Positions 1 to 9,902 of a stretch of DNA of 64,000 nucleotides are shown one piece after another (within the stretch, counting starts at the first letter, position 1; each line of letters opens with the position of its first letter). The translations under genes were made by a program, and so were the position numbers. This DNA comes from Dactylorhiza incarnata (Eukaryota; Streptophyta; Magnoliopsida; Asparagales; Orchidaceae), in assembly GCA_033032865.1 (NCBI GenBank), contig JAWHQI010000028.1, positions 10,869,001 to 10,933,000 on the forward strand, read 5' to 3'. The notes beneath the pieces are model-generated. The model worked only from the letters and a program-made list of their open reading frames with translations, was not told where the DNA came from and ran no database searches.

Positions 1-1284
1 TTATAAACATTGGAGACAATGTTTATCTTTAAGTATGGGGGGTGTTCTCTAATGTTTATTTTTATAAAAAAATCAAAAAAAAATTTGAAAACATGTTAAA
101 AATCATAAAAAAATTGTTTCTTTGTTTTCTGTTGCAATTTTGATTTAAAAATATGAAAAATACAAAAAAAAATTGTTTTATTTTAAAATTTTTAAAAAAA
201 CTTATAAAAAAAACTATTTTTCCAATAAGATAAATTTTGTAATATTAAAATTCTCCAAACTTTATTTATGCAAAATTAATTTTAATTATGAGTTGTCTTT
301 ATAGGTTTTTTTTTAAGAGTTTTCTTTTTATGAATTTTTAAATCATATATTTCTCTTCAAAATATGTTAGATTTAATTTTTAGATGAATTTGATTTAATG
401 AGTTTTTCATTATTTTGATTTGTTTAGAATATTTCTTAGTTTTACTTTCTCTCTTTAAAATATCATAATTCAATTTTGTAGTAATTGTGTTAAATATCTG
501 TAGATTTTACTTATATTAACTTGAACTCATAGTTTCTTATAGATTGCTCAATTTATTTTCTATGCTCTTAAAATATTTCTTTGGAATTTTTGTAGCCTTT
601 AAACCCTAGCCCTTCCCCTACCTTTTTGTTTAACCCTTTTATTTGGCATATAAAAAAAATATTTGAAAAGATCATATGTCATGGAAATGAGAGGATAAAA
701 TTCATCATTCCTAAACATATGCACCCAAATTAGTAAAAGATTATATGGCATGGAGTTGAGAGGATAAAATTCATCACTCCTAAACATATACATTTGGGAT
801 ATAAAAAAAAAGAAGAAATTAAAAAAAGATGGAAATGAGAGGATAAAATTCATCATTTCCTATATGCAAAGTAACTTCTTCAATGCCAACTTTACCCCAA
901 TTAGCCAAGTTTATTTGCTTATCCTAAGATATTTTTGAGAGAGCATAGTTAATATTTTGTAGTTTTCTATAAGTTTCTAATGATGTTTAAAGTTTCTATA
1001 ATTTTAATCTTGGTTATTTTACTTAATTCAATGCAATTTTGTTTATGAAGATTTAGTTAGAGAATTTTGAAACTAATATTTATTCTACTCATCTCAATTT
1101 ATGAATTATAAATTATTTCTTATAAATCTGAATTTTAATTTCTTAACTTATTTTGACATGAGTTTTATAAGATTTGGAGTACATAATTAGAAGTAAATCT
1201 TTTTGGAAATGTCCTATAAATTCTTCTCGTACTTATAAATTAGTTTTTGCTCTGGAATAGCAAAAGCTTAAGTATGGGGGTATT
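1..1284 (+). mobile_element. Athila-like Ty3/gypsy element A, 3' untranslated region
   Basis: This AT-rich, non-coding stretch ends in a polypurine tract at 1270-1280 (AAGTATGGGGG), directly before a TG that starts an LTR at 1285. A second, nearly identical purine motif lies about 1.24 kb upstream at 31-42. Element G repeats the arrangement: two AAGTATGG motifs, a spacer with GAGGATAAAATTCATCA-type repeats, and a shared stretch close to TTTACCCCAATTAGCCAA. The double motif and the position downstream of the envelope-like region fit plant Athila elements. The coding part lies left of the window. The assignment is by comparison with G, whose integrase end is recognisable. Confidence 0.7.
665..860 (+). 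repeat. Three degenerate tandem copies in Athila 3' UTR
   Basis: A unit of roughly 70-90 bp is repeated about three times. Each copy contains GAGAGGATAAAATTCATCA, and the first two continue into CCTAAACATA. Two related units occur at about 53735-53845 in element G, and GAGGATAAAATCCATCA recurs there near 53944. The repeat therefore belongs to the Athila family and not to this site. No function is known to me; its place between the two purine motifs is constant in A and G. Confidence 0.65.
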
Positions 1285-1735
1285 TGATAGTGCATTATTT
1301 ATAGTTATTTTTATATAGTATTTTAGTAGTAATTAATTAGTTTTTATATAATTTTAGTTTAATATATATCTAATTCGCTTTATTTTGTGTTTTCAGGTAA
1401 TCTGGGGCTGCTAATAGCAAATTTAAGCTCACAGCCATGTTCAGGGGAAAGAATGGAACAAGTATGCAAAAATCTTCAGTACACGCCCTCGGTCACGGCC
1501 ATGACCAAGGGCGTGACTTTAAGTCACGACCATGACTCAACCCAGCCATCTTACATCTGCCAGATCATGCCGCCAGCCCAATTTAGTATTACACGCCCTC
1601 GGTCACGGCCATGACCAAGGGCGTGACATTAAGTCATGGCCATGACTCAACCCAGCCATCTTCTAGCTGCCAGAACACGCCGTCACATCATTTCCAGCCC
1701 TCATAAAATTAAGATAAATCTATCATGCCAAAATA
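1285..1735 (+). mobile_element. Athila-like LTR start (element A, truncated)
   Basis: The LTR begins TGATAGTGCATTATT directly after the polypurine tract. It runs through an AT-rich head into a block of CACGCCC/GGGCGTG words. The TATA box and U5 seen in the related LTR of element G (63041-63324) are not found here, so the LTR seems to be cut off near 1700-1735. The right boundary is approximate. A 75-codon reading frame at 1387-1614 is carried by the repeats and I do not regard it as a gene. Confidence 0.6.
1482..1701 (+). repeat. Tandem 110-bp duplication with inverted-repeat core in Athila LTR
   Basis: Two copies of a 110-bp unit start at 1482 and 1592. Each opens with an imperfect hairpin: arms CACGCCCTCGGTCA and TGACCAAGGGCGTG around CGGCCA. 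Each continues with a conserved tail reading CATGACTCAACCCAGCCATCTT. The same words form a perfect hairpin in the LTR of element G at 63041-63074, just upstream of its TATA box, so this is likely a U3 control-region duplication. Confidence 0.8.
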
Positions 1736-3060
1736 ACAGTAAATAATGAATATCTCAATTTTAGAGTAAGGAAATGTCCTCTATTTATAATATTTAACAT
1801 CTATCCAAACTTGAAGATTTATGAAGGAACTACCAAGAATACTTATGCCAAAATTATGGAAAAATTATCAGACCTCTATTGTGTCCAGAAAAGCTTAATT
1901 ACAGAGTTTCGCAATTTATGGGACTCTATTCCTTACTGAAATAATTAATCCAAATAATTCCTAATTTGCACATGTTGTGAAGTAGCCTACTGATAACAAT
2001 TTCCAAAAATTATATAGAAATTCACAGAGCTTCCTAGTGCTCTGAAATCTCCTATCACCAAATTGCACATTTTTCCAGAGAGTTATGGACCCTTAATTAT
2101 ATTTCTTAAAATTAAGACAAAATAGGTGTCTTGAGAATGAAGTACTAGTTAAATCATTATATAAATTATACAAAAATTACCAGAAGTCAATAATATGATT
2201 ATAAAGGCACCACCCAGATTTCATCTTTATCCAAGATCATTTCTGCATGTAAATATCTCTTAAAAGAAGTTTACCTAAAGGGAATATGACCTAATTTAGG
2301 GGGAAGAAACTCTCCTAAAATTCTCTCAAAATTTCCTAGGGCTTAAATACATCCCATGAACATATCTCCTAGGTTCCATGGCCATTCTATATCTTTTGAC
2401 CACATGTCCTTCACAAAGCTCAATATGTACCCCAAGGGGTAAGACTAGGGTTCTAAGGCATGCCCACCTCCACACCACACCAAACCACTCATGGGGGTGT
2501 TTTGAGTGAGCCTAAACCAGTGGCCAAGGTTTCACCTCATGGTGAGGAGATTTGACCAGAATATCCCAAGTTAAACACCATGCCCTAATTTTGGCCTAAT
2601 TTGACCCAACTTAGGTTAACCAATTTTCAAACTAAATCAGTCCCAATTGGGCTGAGAATTTTACCAGGGTCAGGTGATAACCCGAAGAAGTACACACCAA
2701 AATTTGGAGGGCATTGGAGGTCATTTGACCCTATAATTAATTAATATTTAATTTATGAAATTATTACAAAAACCTTAGGAAAAAGGTTCTCCTAAAATTC
2801 CAATCTTTGGATATGATGTGTGGGTAGGTGTAAATAGCCAATGTTTCAATTTTCAAGTCAATCCCATGACTCAATTAAAAGTTATTCCAACATTAGTGGC
2901 TGTCCAACCCTAAGGACCAGTCCTAGCAAAAAGACTCCACATAGGGCTATATTGCCCCTATTGACCTAAAATAAATTTTCACTTAAACTAGACACCAAGG
3001 GCTACAACCTTTATGTGGGGCACTTTTTCATTTGAGGGGTTCTAGTATTTCTAATAATTA
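1736..3060. other. Unassigned non-coding stretch
   Basis: I see no reading frame of weight, no LTR ends with a target duplication and no match to the other elements here. The DNA is moderately AT-rich, with occasional TTGACC/GGTCAA words near 2600 that resemble the segment at 4020-4861. It may be the body of an old LTR or a large non-coding retroelement derivative whose ends are lost. Confidence 0.4.
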
Positions 3061-3099
3061 AAACAAAATATTGCAGGAATAATTAATTAAACTAAAATT

Positions 3100-3500
3100 C
3101 TGCGTTCGACGAAATGGGAGCTGCGTTCGACGAAATCAATTTTGCATTCGACGAAGGTCGCTGCTTCAGTTCGACGAAATCCGATCTCCAGCCGGTTCAG
3201 CCAATGATCTCTCAGTTCGACGAACTCTAAGTTGCGTTCGACGAATTAATTCAGTTCAGTGAATTCATTCCGTTCGACAAACTCCGGGTTCCGTTCGACG
3301 AACTCAACCATCAGTTTGACGAACTCCAGAGTGTGTTCGACAAACAAATTCCATTCGACGAACTCTGGATTCAGTTCGACGAACTCAACAATCAGTTCGA
3401 CGAAAACATGTCTCCAGCCTACAGCTCAACTAATTACTTCTACTCAGATCGACGAATTATAGAAATAACGTTATAACATAATCATATAAATAAATCTGAG
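3100..3500 (+). promoter_or_regulatory. TTCGACGAA word array followed by a TATA box
   Basis: Between about 3105 and 3460 the 9-bp word TTCGACGAA, or close variants, recurs more than a dozen times, mostly as GTTCGACGAA, every 15-35 bp. A TATA-like TATAAATAA follows at 3485-3493. The same word array occupies U3 of the LTRs of C (20060-20310) and D (42620-42960). The array plus TATA order matches the other LTRs in the window, so this may be the U3 of an unrecognised LTR or the promoter of an accessory unit. Confidence 0.6.
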
Positions 3501-3529
3501 TACAAATCTTGGCGCAATCACACGGTGAC

Positions 3530-4020
3530 TGGCCTTCTTCTTCCTTCAGCCAAAGGCTGAGATGATCTCGTCCTGGATGATCTTCATCCTCCCTTTCCCG
3601 GCCACCTGAGCACCGCCCCGGCCGGCCAATGCCACCACCACCTTCGTGGAGGTGGTGGGCGGCGATTAGAGGTGGTTGGCCGGCCAGAGGTGGCCGGAGG
3701 GAGGGGTTTGTGCGGGGAAAAAGCTTGCGAAACGCAGCTTTTCGGGAGCTTGATTCGAGCCCGATTTGGCTCGAATCAAGCCCCAAAATAGATGGGGATC
3801 TAGCACTAGGGGAGAGAGGGAGGATCGGACCTGTGTGGGGGCTTGATGGCGCGTATTCCGGCGAGTTGCCATTGCCGGTGGTGGAGCTTTTGGTGCCATG
3901 TCGATTTAGGCCTCCTCTGCACGATTCTCACTGGAAGGTTGGGGGTTTTCTTCCTCTCTGAGCACTGAAGGTAATGGGGGGTTTCAATTTGAGCTTGGGT
4001 GGCTTTATTCCTAAAAGCCA
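3530..4020 (+). other. GC-rich block with a 110-codon open frame and a 13-bp hairpin
   Basis: Base composition changes abruptly to GC-rich, with GGCCGGCC words. An open frame of 110 codons runs 3629-3961 on the plus strand (start MPPPPSWRWWAAIRGGW), about 135 bp after the TATA-like site. I do not recognise the product. Other frames in this block are also open, so coding is doubtful. A perfect inverted repeat lies at 3749-3780: arms CTTGATTCGAGCC and GGCTCGAATCAAG with a 6-nt loop. The block may be leader or gag-like sequence of the unit promoted by the upstream array. Confidence 0.3.
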
Positions 4021-4861
4021 TTAATGGCCATTAACTAGGATTTCGGTTACACTTGAGGGGAATGAATTGGCCATCAATTATGTCGGGAAGAGGCTGAAAA
4101 CTTCTCCTCTCCCCAAGGGGAGATGAATGATGTCATCAATTGCTCAGATTGGGCGTTTCTTCCTCTTCCCCATTAACTCCCCTTTCCGTCTCTCTCCATC
4201 AAATTGGGCTTTCTCTCTCCTGGCCGACTCTCTTCAAATGAAATGGCCAACTCAGCAGCATTCAATCCCCAATAGGTGGTAGACCACACCAATTGGGTCT
4301 GTCTCAAGTGTATTGTGTTCAATTTGGGTAAGGTAGGTCATTTTGACCTAAATTTAGGATAATGTTGACTTTGGTCAATTTGACCAATTGGCTTGACCAC
4401 AATGGGTGGCTCAGGCTCCAATGGCCTCCCTTAAGGGTTAGGAAGGTGTAGGTGGAGTCAATATGGCAAGGTGAGGGTGAATTGCCACTTAATATGGCAC
4501 TTTTGACCAAATTAGGGCTAGGGTTGACTTAGGGTAAATTGGTCAAATTGGAGGTCCCATGATGGGGCTTTTTGGTCAATTAAGTTCCTAATATCCTTAT
4601 AAGGGTAGGGGCAAGGTCAATTTGGCATGGTGGAGGCCAATTGACCCTAATTGAGTTAGTTTGACCAATTTAGGGTTAAGGTTGACTTTAGTCAAATTGG
4701 TCTCTTTGGTTGACCCCAATGGGCCCCTAGTGCTCCAAGGAGGCCCCTAATGGGTTAGGGAAGCTTTGGTGGGGTCAAGGTTCAAGGTGGGGCCCCAATG
4801 TCCAACCCTAGGCTAGGTACCTGAAAACTGCTATATGAAGACCACTGGGATTTCTCCTTCC
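4021..4861. repeat. TTGACC/GGTCAA-rich non-coding stretch
   Basis: The words TTGACC, TTGACT, GGTCAA and CAATTGACC recur at short, irregular spacing through most of this segment, especially 4340-4700, together with AGGGTTAGG-like words. There is no open frame of interest. It looks like another dispersed-word array, here built on a TTGACC core. TTGAC is also the core of plant W-box elements, but that is only a resemblance. Confidence 0.4.
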
Positions 4862-4995
4862 TGTTGGGACCATTGCCCACAATGTCCTAGATTTGGAGAA
4901 GTCCATTCCTAAGTCAAAGATATACCTCAGAATGTATTTGACATATTTTCTAGAATCACTGTGCAGGAGATCAGGTCAAGCAAGGTGCTCAAGAA

Positions 4996-5415
4996 ATTCA
5001 TCTAAGTTCACAGGCGTCGAAACACCACACATCGCTCGACGCCTGTGACCTAGAAGCGTCGACCCATGTCTGATGTCTTAAAAGGCAAGGTCGTTGACTG
5101 AAGATTTGAGACCAAGTCAAGAAGCGTCGAGCCAAGGAATATTGCTCGACGCCGTGGAATAAGAAGCGTCGACCAACTTCAGTTAGCTCAACGTCAGCAA
5201 AAAGAGTCCAGATGTGAAGGCAAAGTTAAAAAGCGTCGAGCTCCTATACATCGCTTGACGCCTACAGATAAAGAGCGTTGAACGACTAAAGATTGCTCGT
5301 CGCCTAAGAAGGAGGCTTTGAGAGTTTCAGTCTAAAAAGAAAGTGTCGAGCTTCTACACACCGCTCGACATCTTACAGAGAAAGCATCGACAGAGATACA
5401 CATTACTCAACGCCC
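4996..5415 (+). promoter_or_regulatory. GCGTCGA/TCGACGC word array in U3 of the solo LTR
   Basis: AAGCGTCGA and GCTCGACGCC variants alternate in both orientations every 20-50 bp. A TATA box (TATAAAT, 5594-5600) follows about 180 bp later. The order array, TATA, GATCTGAG-rich leader, poly-C tract, LTR end matches the other SIRE-like LTRs and suggests an upstream promoter element array. Confidence 0.65.
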
Positions 5416-5959
5416 TTTTCCTGAAAAGCTCTGAGTTAAGAATTGTGTAACAGTACATCTAAAGCAAGCCGAGTCATGTCGAGACGATGACCATGTCTTA
5501 ACTTCTCGACAATTCTGAAGTCACTAAAAGACCGTTGAGGATCTGACGTCATGCTGACATGGAGGAGCGTATCAGATGTTGCGGATGGCGGGTTATAAAT
5601 AGAAGGCATGACCTATGATTAAAGACATCAATATTCTTATTCAAAGCCATCATCTTCTCCGTTGTTCAAGGTGAAATCTGAGGAAGAATCTGAAGAAGCC
5701 ATCTCCTCTTTCAGAATTGTTCTAACTTGAAGAAATCTCTTCAGCAATCTGGTGCTGATGATATTATTTCTGAAGAGAGAAGGTCAAGGAGGAAGAATTT
5801 GTCTTCCTAAAGAAGAACAGTCATCACAGCTTGTGCAATTCAAGATGACCATTTTGTTGTTGATGTTCTATTGAAGATTTCTGTCTGATCATTCAGATAA
5901 ATCAAGAAGACTCAATACATTGAAGAATCTGAGTCTAAGTGATATATTTTTAATTCTTT

Positions 5960-6220
5960 CAATTCTTGTAGGATCTGAGTTGTCAGATCTGAGTGTAGGA
6001 TCTTTCAAGGATCTGAGGTGTAGGATCAGTTGTGATCTGAGTTGTAAGATTCAGGGGTGAGTCTGAGTGTAAGCCTATTGTTATAAAGGCTGAGGTAGGA
6101 TCTGTTGAGATCTGAGATTGTAGGATCTGTTGAGATCTGAGAGTGTAGGATCTGTTGAGATCTGAGACTGTAAGATCTGTTGAGATCTTAGCCGTAAGAC
6201 CTTTTTGGTGGTCTGAGATC
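5960..6220 (+). repeat. Short GGATCTG-type tandem words in LTR leader
   Basis: GATCTGAG and AGGATCTGTTGAGATCTGAG units recur about ten times downstream of the TATA box of the solo LTR, in what should be R/U5. They are simple direct repeats with a period near 26 bp between about 6090 and 6190. I see no coding meaning. Confidence 0.6.
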
Positions 6221-6505
6221 TGGAGGAGATATAAGCCATATCTAGCACACTGCTAGAGGGAAGAAGGGGGAAAGTGGATTACCCGAGATAGGGGAACCAC
6301 TATAAAATTCTATGTGTTTGTGTTTGTGTTTGTTTCTTGAAAGATCTGATCATCATTCACATTCAATTAGGATTTTACTAAGAATAGTAAATAGATTTTA
6401 AAATAACCTATTCACCCCCCCCCCCCCACCTCTAAATAATTAGCTACCCTTAAATAAAGACTTTCACATCCCATCCAAGCTCACATGATCTTAAGCTCTT
6501 CCTAT

Positions 6506-6536
6506 GGTTTTGTCATGACCTAGTCATGACAAAACC
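6506..6536. repeat. Perfect 14-bp hairpin between the solo LTR and element J
   Basis: Arms GGTTTTGTCATGAC (6506-6519) and GTCATGACAAAACC (6523-6536) are exactly complementary around a 3-nt loop. It lies about 40 bp after the solo LTR and about 30 bp before the first recognisable bases of element J, so it may mark the host DNA or the breakpoint where J lost its 5' part. Confidence 0.75.
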
Positions 6537-6548
6537 AACTTAGAGGTC

Positions 6549-7461
6549 TTGTTGTTTGTAGGATGTTACAAGAAGAAGGAAGGACCTAGATGCTTCAGAT
6601 GCAACAAGCTTGGTCACTTCAAGATAGACTGCCAAGTTAATCTTCAGCCAGGGCATGCTGCAGGAAAGGAGGAGGCTGGTTCCAATTCTGAAGGTAGTTG
6701 GGGTAATGGAGGTGCATTCATGACGGGCACTTGTTCAGCCTTTGGCTTCCATCAATTATCAGGATGATTGGATAGTGGACTCTGGGTGTGGTCATCACCT
6801 CACCAGGGATGAGTCGAAGTTCTCCTCTTTGCGAGCTTATACAGGTAATAACGCTATCATTACGGCTGATGATCCTATACATGCAGTTGAGAAGGAGGGT
6901 GTAATTTCTTTGGGAAGTGATAGAGGTCCACTCACCTTGAAGAGTGTCTATCATGTTTCGGGGATGAAGAAGAACCTCTTCTCTGTGACCAATGCTATGG
7001 ATGCTGGCTATCATGTTCTGTTCGATCCAACAGAAGTGAAATTTCTCCAAAATGTTTCAGCTGTGAAAGCTGAGGTCATTCATGTTGGGAAACGGGTGAA
7101 GGACTTGTTTGTTCTTTCAACAAGATCTTATGTTGATAAGATGAGGGCTAACGACAGCGCTGCTATCTAGCACGAAAGACTTGGGCAGGTTGGGATGGGA
7201 AAGTTGAAGGCTATGGCGGGAAGAGGCCTTGTGAAAGGTCTGCCTAGTTTGTCATCTTTTGGAGATGGTCATGTTTGTGCAATTTGTCAGTTTGGTAAGG
7301 CTCAACGTCTTCCATTTGACAAATCACAAAACAGATGCAAAGCACCATTGGAGTGTATACATGGTGATCTGTTTGGACCTACCAACACTTCCAGGAATGG
7401 TGGTAGCAGGTATATGCTGATGTTGATGACTTCACCAGATATACTTGGGTATATTTTCTGA
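6549..7461 (+). pseudogene. gag-pol: Gag zinc knuckle, protease and integrase N-terminus of J (broken)
   Basis: The nucleocapsid knuckle CFRCNKLGHFKIDC (CX2CX4HX4C) lies near 6596. In another frame, from 6742, comes the aspartic protease with the intact motif DWIVDSGCGHHL. A TAG at 7168-7170 interrupts just before HERLG, where element I has a Trp codon. The integrase zinc-binding region (HERLG with a downstream CAIC pair) follows to 7461, where a frameshift breaks the frame. The family processes Gag-Pol in cytoplasmic virus-like particles. The breaks rule out function. Confidence 0.88.
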
Positions 7462-7466
7462 AGGAG

Positions 7467-8561
7467 ATGTTGGAGGCGTTCGAGAGGTTTGCGGAGTTCA
7501 AGGAGCTGGTGGAAGGTCGGCTCAACCTGCGGGTCAAGAGGTTCAGAACAGACAATGGAGGGGAGTTCACCTCCAAGGCGTTCTTTAACTTCTGCAGGAA
7601 GCATGGCATCCAAAGAGAGCTTTCTTGTGCTCACACACCACAACAGAACGGAGTTGCTGAGTGGAAGATCCGTCACTTGACGGAGACCGTAAAGTGTTGG
7701 CTTCATGACAAGAGTATCCCAAAGTCCTCCTGGGCAGAGGGAATGCCTTGTGCGGCCTATGTTATCAACCGGATGCCTCTCAGTCCTATCAACATGAAGA
7801 CCCCTCATGAGTTGATGTTCAAGGAGAAGCCAAGTGTGGAACACTTTCGAGTGTTTGGTTCTACCTGCTACGTGCATGTTCCGGATGCCCTTCGAACGAA
7901 GCTAGATGCAAAGGCATGGAAACTAGTCTTCGTCGGTTATGATGACCGAAAAAATGATTCGAGATGCATGGATCCCGAGACACGAAGATATATGGTCTCT
8001 AGGGATGTGGTATTCGACGAGCTGACGTCATACCAAGGTAACTCTTCTGTTGAGTTACAAGGAAGCAGGGTAGATGGTGGACCAGAGGAAGCTGCAAGGG
8101 AAGTTCTGGTGGAGTTGCCTGGTTCTCCAGGCATCTCTAACTCTGGATCAGGTGCTTCAGGTTCTGGAAGCAGGGGGAGCTATACTCTATGTTTACCCGA
8201 AAGGAGAGTTAGTCCAGAAGCTGCAGCTGAAGAAGTGGTTCAGATTCAAGCTCTGATGAGGTCCAAGAGGACCATTATTCCACCAGATCGGTATACGGGC
8301 AGAAACTTGGTGAGCATTGTCTCATGTTTCTTCGCAGGTCCCCTGGATGAGAGAGAGCCATCTTGCTTTGAAAATGCCATTGGTGTCAAGGCGTGGGAAG
8401 AAGCCATGGATGTAGAGATGGCTGCCCTCAGGAAGAATGAAACTTGGGACTTGGTGCGTAAGGTTGAGGGAGTTACTGCGGTGACTTGCAAGTGGGTTTT
8501 CAAACTGAAGAAGAAGGCTGACGGAAGTATTGAGCGGTACAATGCTCGTCTTGTAGCTTGA
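7467..8561 (+). pseudogene. pol: Integrase core and start of reverse transcriptase of J
   Basis: The frame shows integrase signatures RTDNGGEF and HTPQQNGVAE, which carry the second Asp and the Glu of the DDE triad, followed by the copia-type FVGYD segment. From about residue 290 the reverse transcriptase fold begins (KNETWDLV, CKWVFKLK). It stops at a TGA (8559-8561) directly after ARLVA, where element I continues ARGFSQ, consistent with a CGA to TGA change. The same frame continues beyond. Confidence 0.9.
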
Positions 8562-9017
8562 GGTTTCTCTCAGAAATATGGGGAGGATTATGAAGAGACA
8601 TTTAGCCCCGTTGCCAAGATGACTTCGGTCCGGGTGGTGATCGCATTGGCAGCTTGCCAAGGGTGGAAGATTTGGCAACTCGACGTGAAGAATGCTTTCT
8701 TATACGGCGAGATTGACAAGGATATCTTCATGGATCAGCCACCTGGTTATGTATCCGAAGAGCACCCAAGATATGTTTGCAAGCTCAAGAAGGCTCTTTA
8801 CGACTTGAAGCAAGCTCCTCGGGTGTGGTATGGGAAGATCGCAGAATACCTCCAATTCTGCGGATATTTTGCTTCTGATTTAGATTCAAGTCTGTTCGTA
8901 AAGAAGACGGGGGAGCTTCGGGTCTTTGTGCTATTGTACGTTGACGATATGATCGTCACGGGGAATTCTAAAATGGAGGTAGCTAGGCTTTGTGCTGAGC
9001 TAGCTATCAGATTTTAG
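8562..9017 (+). pseudogene. pol: Reverse transcriptase palm of J
   Basis: The frame continues in register after the TGA. It contains KNAFLYGEI, YDLKQAPRVWY and the catalytic LLYVDDM motif. It ends at a TAG (9015-9017) after AIRF, where element I reads EMKDLGEL, so a Glu codon was lost. The polymerase residues are intact; only the nonsense codons break the gene. Confidence 0.92.
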
Positions 9018-9902
9018 ATGAAGGATTTGGGCGAGCTCCGCCATTTACTTGGGCTTGAAGTGGAGAGGAAAGAGAGCGGTATGCTTGTTTTCCAAAAGGG
9101 CTATGCGGATCGAATCGTGAAGAGATTCGGCATGGAAGGGGGGAAGAGCAGCTCTATTCCACTAGAGGTTGGGGTTCATCTTCGACGAGATGAAGGGAAG
9201 GTTCTTACCGATCCTTTGGTGTTCCGGGCTTTGGTTGGAAGTTTGATATACCTGACGATCACAAGGCCATATATTACTTATGCAGTTGGCAGGGTGATTC
9301 ATTTTATGACAGAGCCTTGGAAACCTCATCTTATGGCGGCTAGGAGTATTTTGAAGTATGTCAAATCCACCTCGTATTTGGGTCTCTTTTACGGGAAAGA
9401 TTCAGGATTTTGCTTGCACGAGTTCATGGACGCTGATTATGGAGGAGATTCAGATGATCGAAGATCGACGTATGGATATGTCTTTATGACAGACTGTACA
9501 GCTATATCATGGTGCAGCAAGAAGCAGGATTCTGTGTCTGTCTCTACCACGGAAGCGGAGTACAAAGCTTCGGCTTTGGCAACTCAGGAAGCCATCTGGC
9601 TTAGGAGGCTTGTGGAGGACATTCATAGTGAGGTGCGAGGTCCTACTCTTCTACGTGGTGACAATAAGAGTGCTCTAAAACTGGTGAACAATCCAGTTTG
9701 TCACGCGCATACGAAGCACATAGAGATTCATCATCATTTCATTCGTGAAAAGGTGTTGGAGGGATCTCTGATTGTGGAGCATGTGTAGAGCAAGGATAAT
9801 ATTGCTGACATATTTACTAAGCCACCGTCGAAGGGACCATTTGGTCGGTTGCGGAGTTTGCTTGGGATGAATTCCGCTTCCCACTTCAAGGGGGAGTGTT
9901 AA
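9018..9902 (+). pseudogene. pol: RNase H region of J, ending inside the 3' LTR
   Basis: The segment contains the RT connection (MKDLGELRHLLGLEV) and the copia RNase H signatures DADYGGD, STTEAEYKA, KHIEI and DIFTKP. A TAG at 9786-9788 interrupts it. The frame ends Lys-Gly-Glu-Cys-stop: the polypurine tract AAGGGGGAG encodes KGE, and the Cys and stop codons are the first six bases of the LTR (TGTTAA). Element I ends the same way, so coding and the polypurine tract overlap in this family. Confidence 0.88.

Larger units (their letters stand above)
4862..6466 (+). mobile_element. Probable solo LTR, SIRE-like Ty1/copia
   Basis: The segment begins TGTTGGGACC and ends ACTTTCA, like the SIRE-type LTRs of C, D and H. 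Near its 3' end it carries the family's conserved TATTCA plus poly-C tract (13 C at 6415-6427). Neither end is followed by a primer-binding site or preceded by coding sequence. The flanking 5-mers are cttcc and catcc, four of five identical. This best fits a solo LTR formed by LTR-LTR recombination. U3 carries a word array and a TATA box, annotated separately. Confidence 0.65.

Noticed and set aside
599..856. 85-codon minus-strand open frame
   Set aside because: Low-complexity Phe/Met-rich peptide made by the repeated Athila 3' region; no promoter or homologue.
1387..1614. 75-codon frame in the Athila LTR of A
   Set aside because: It spans the repeated hairpin words and has no counterpart in the LTR of G.
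3749..3780. 13-bp inverted repeat as a microRNA precursor or terminator
   Set aside because: Arms are too short for a plant microRNA precursor, and a bacterial-type terminator does not apply.
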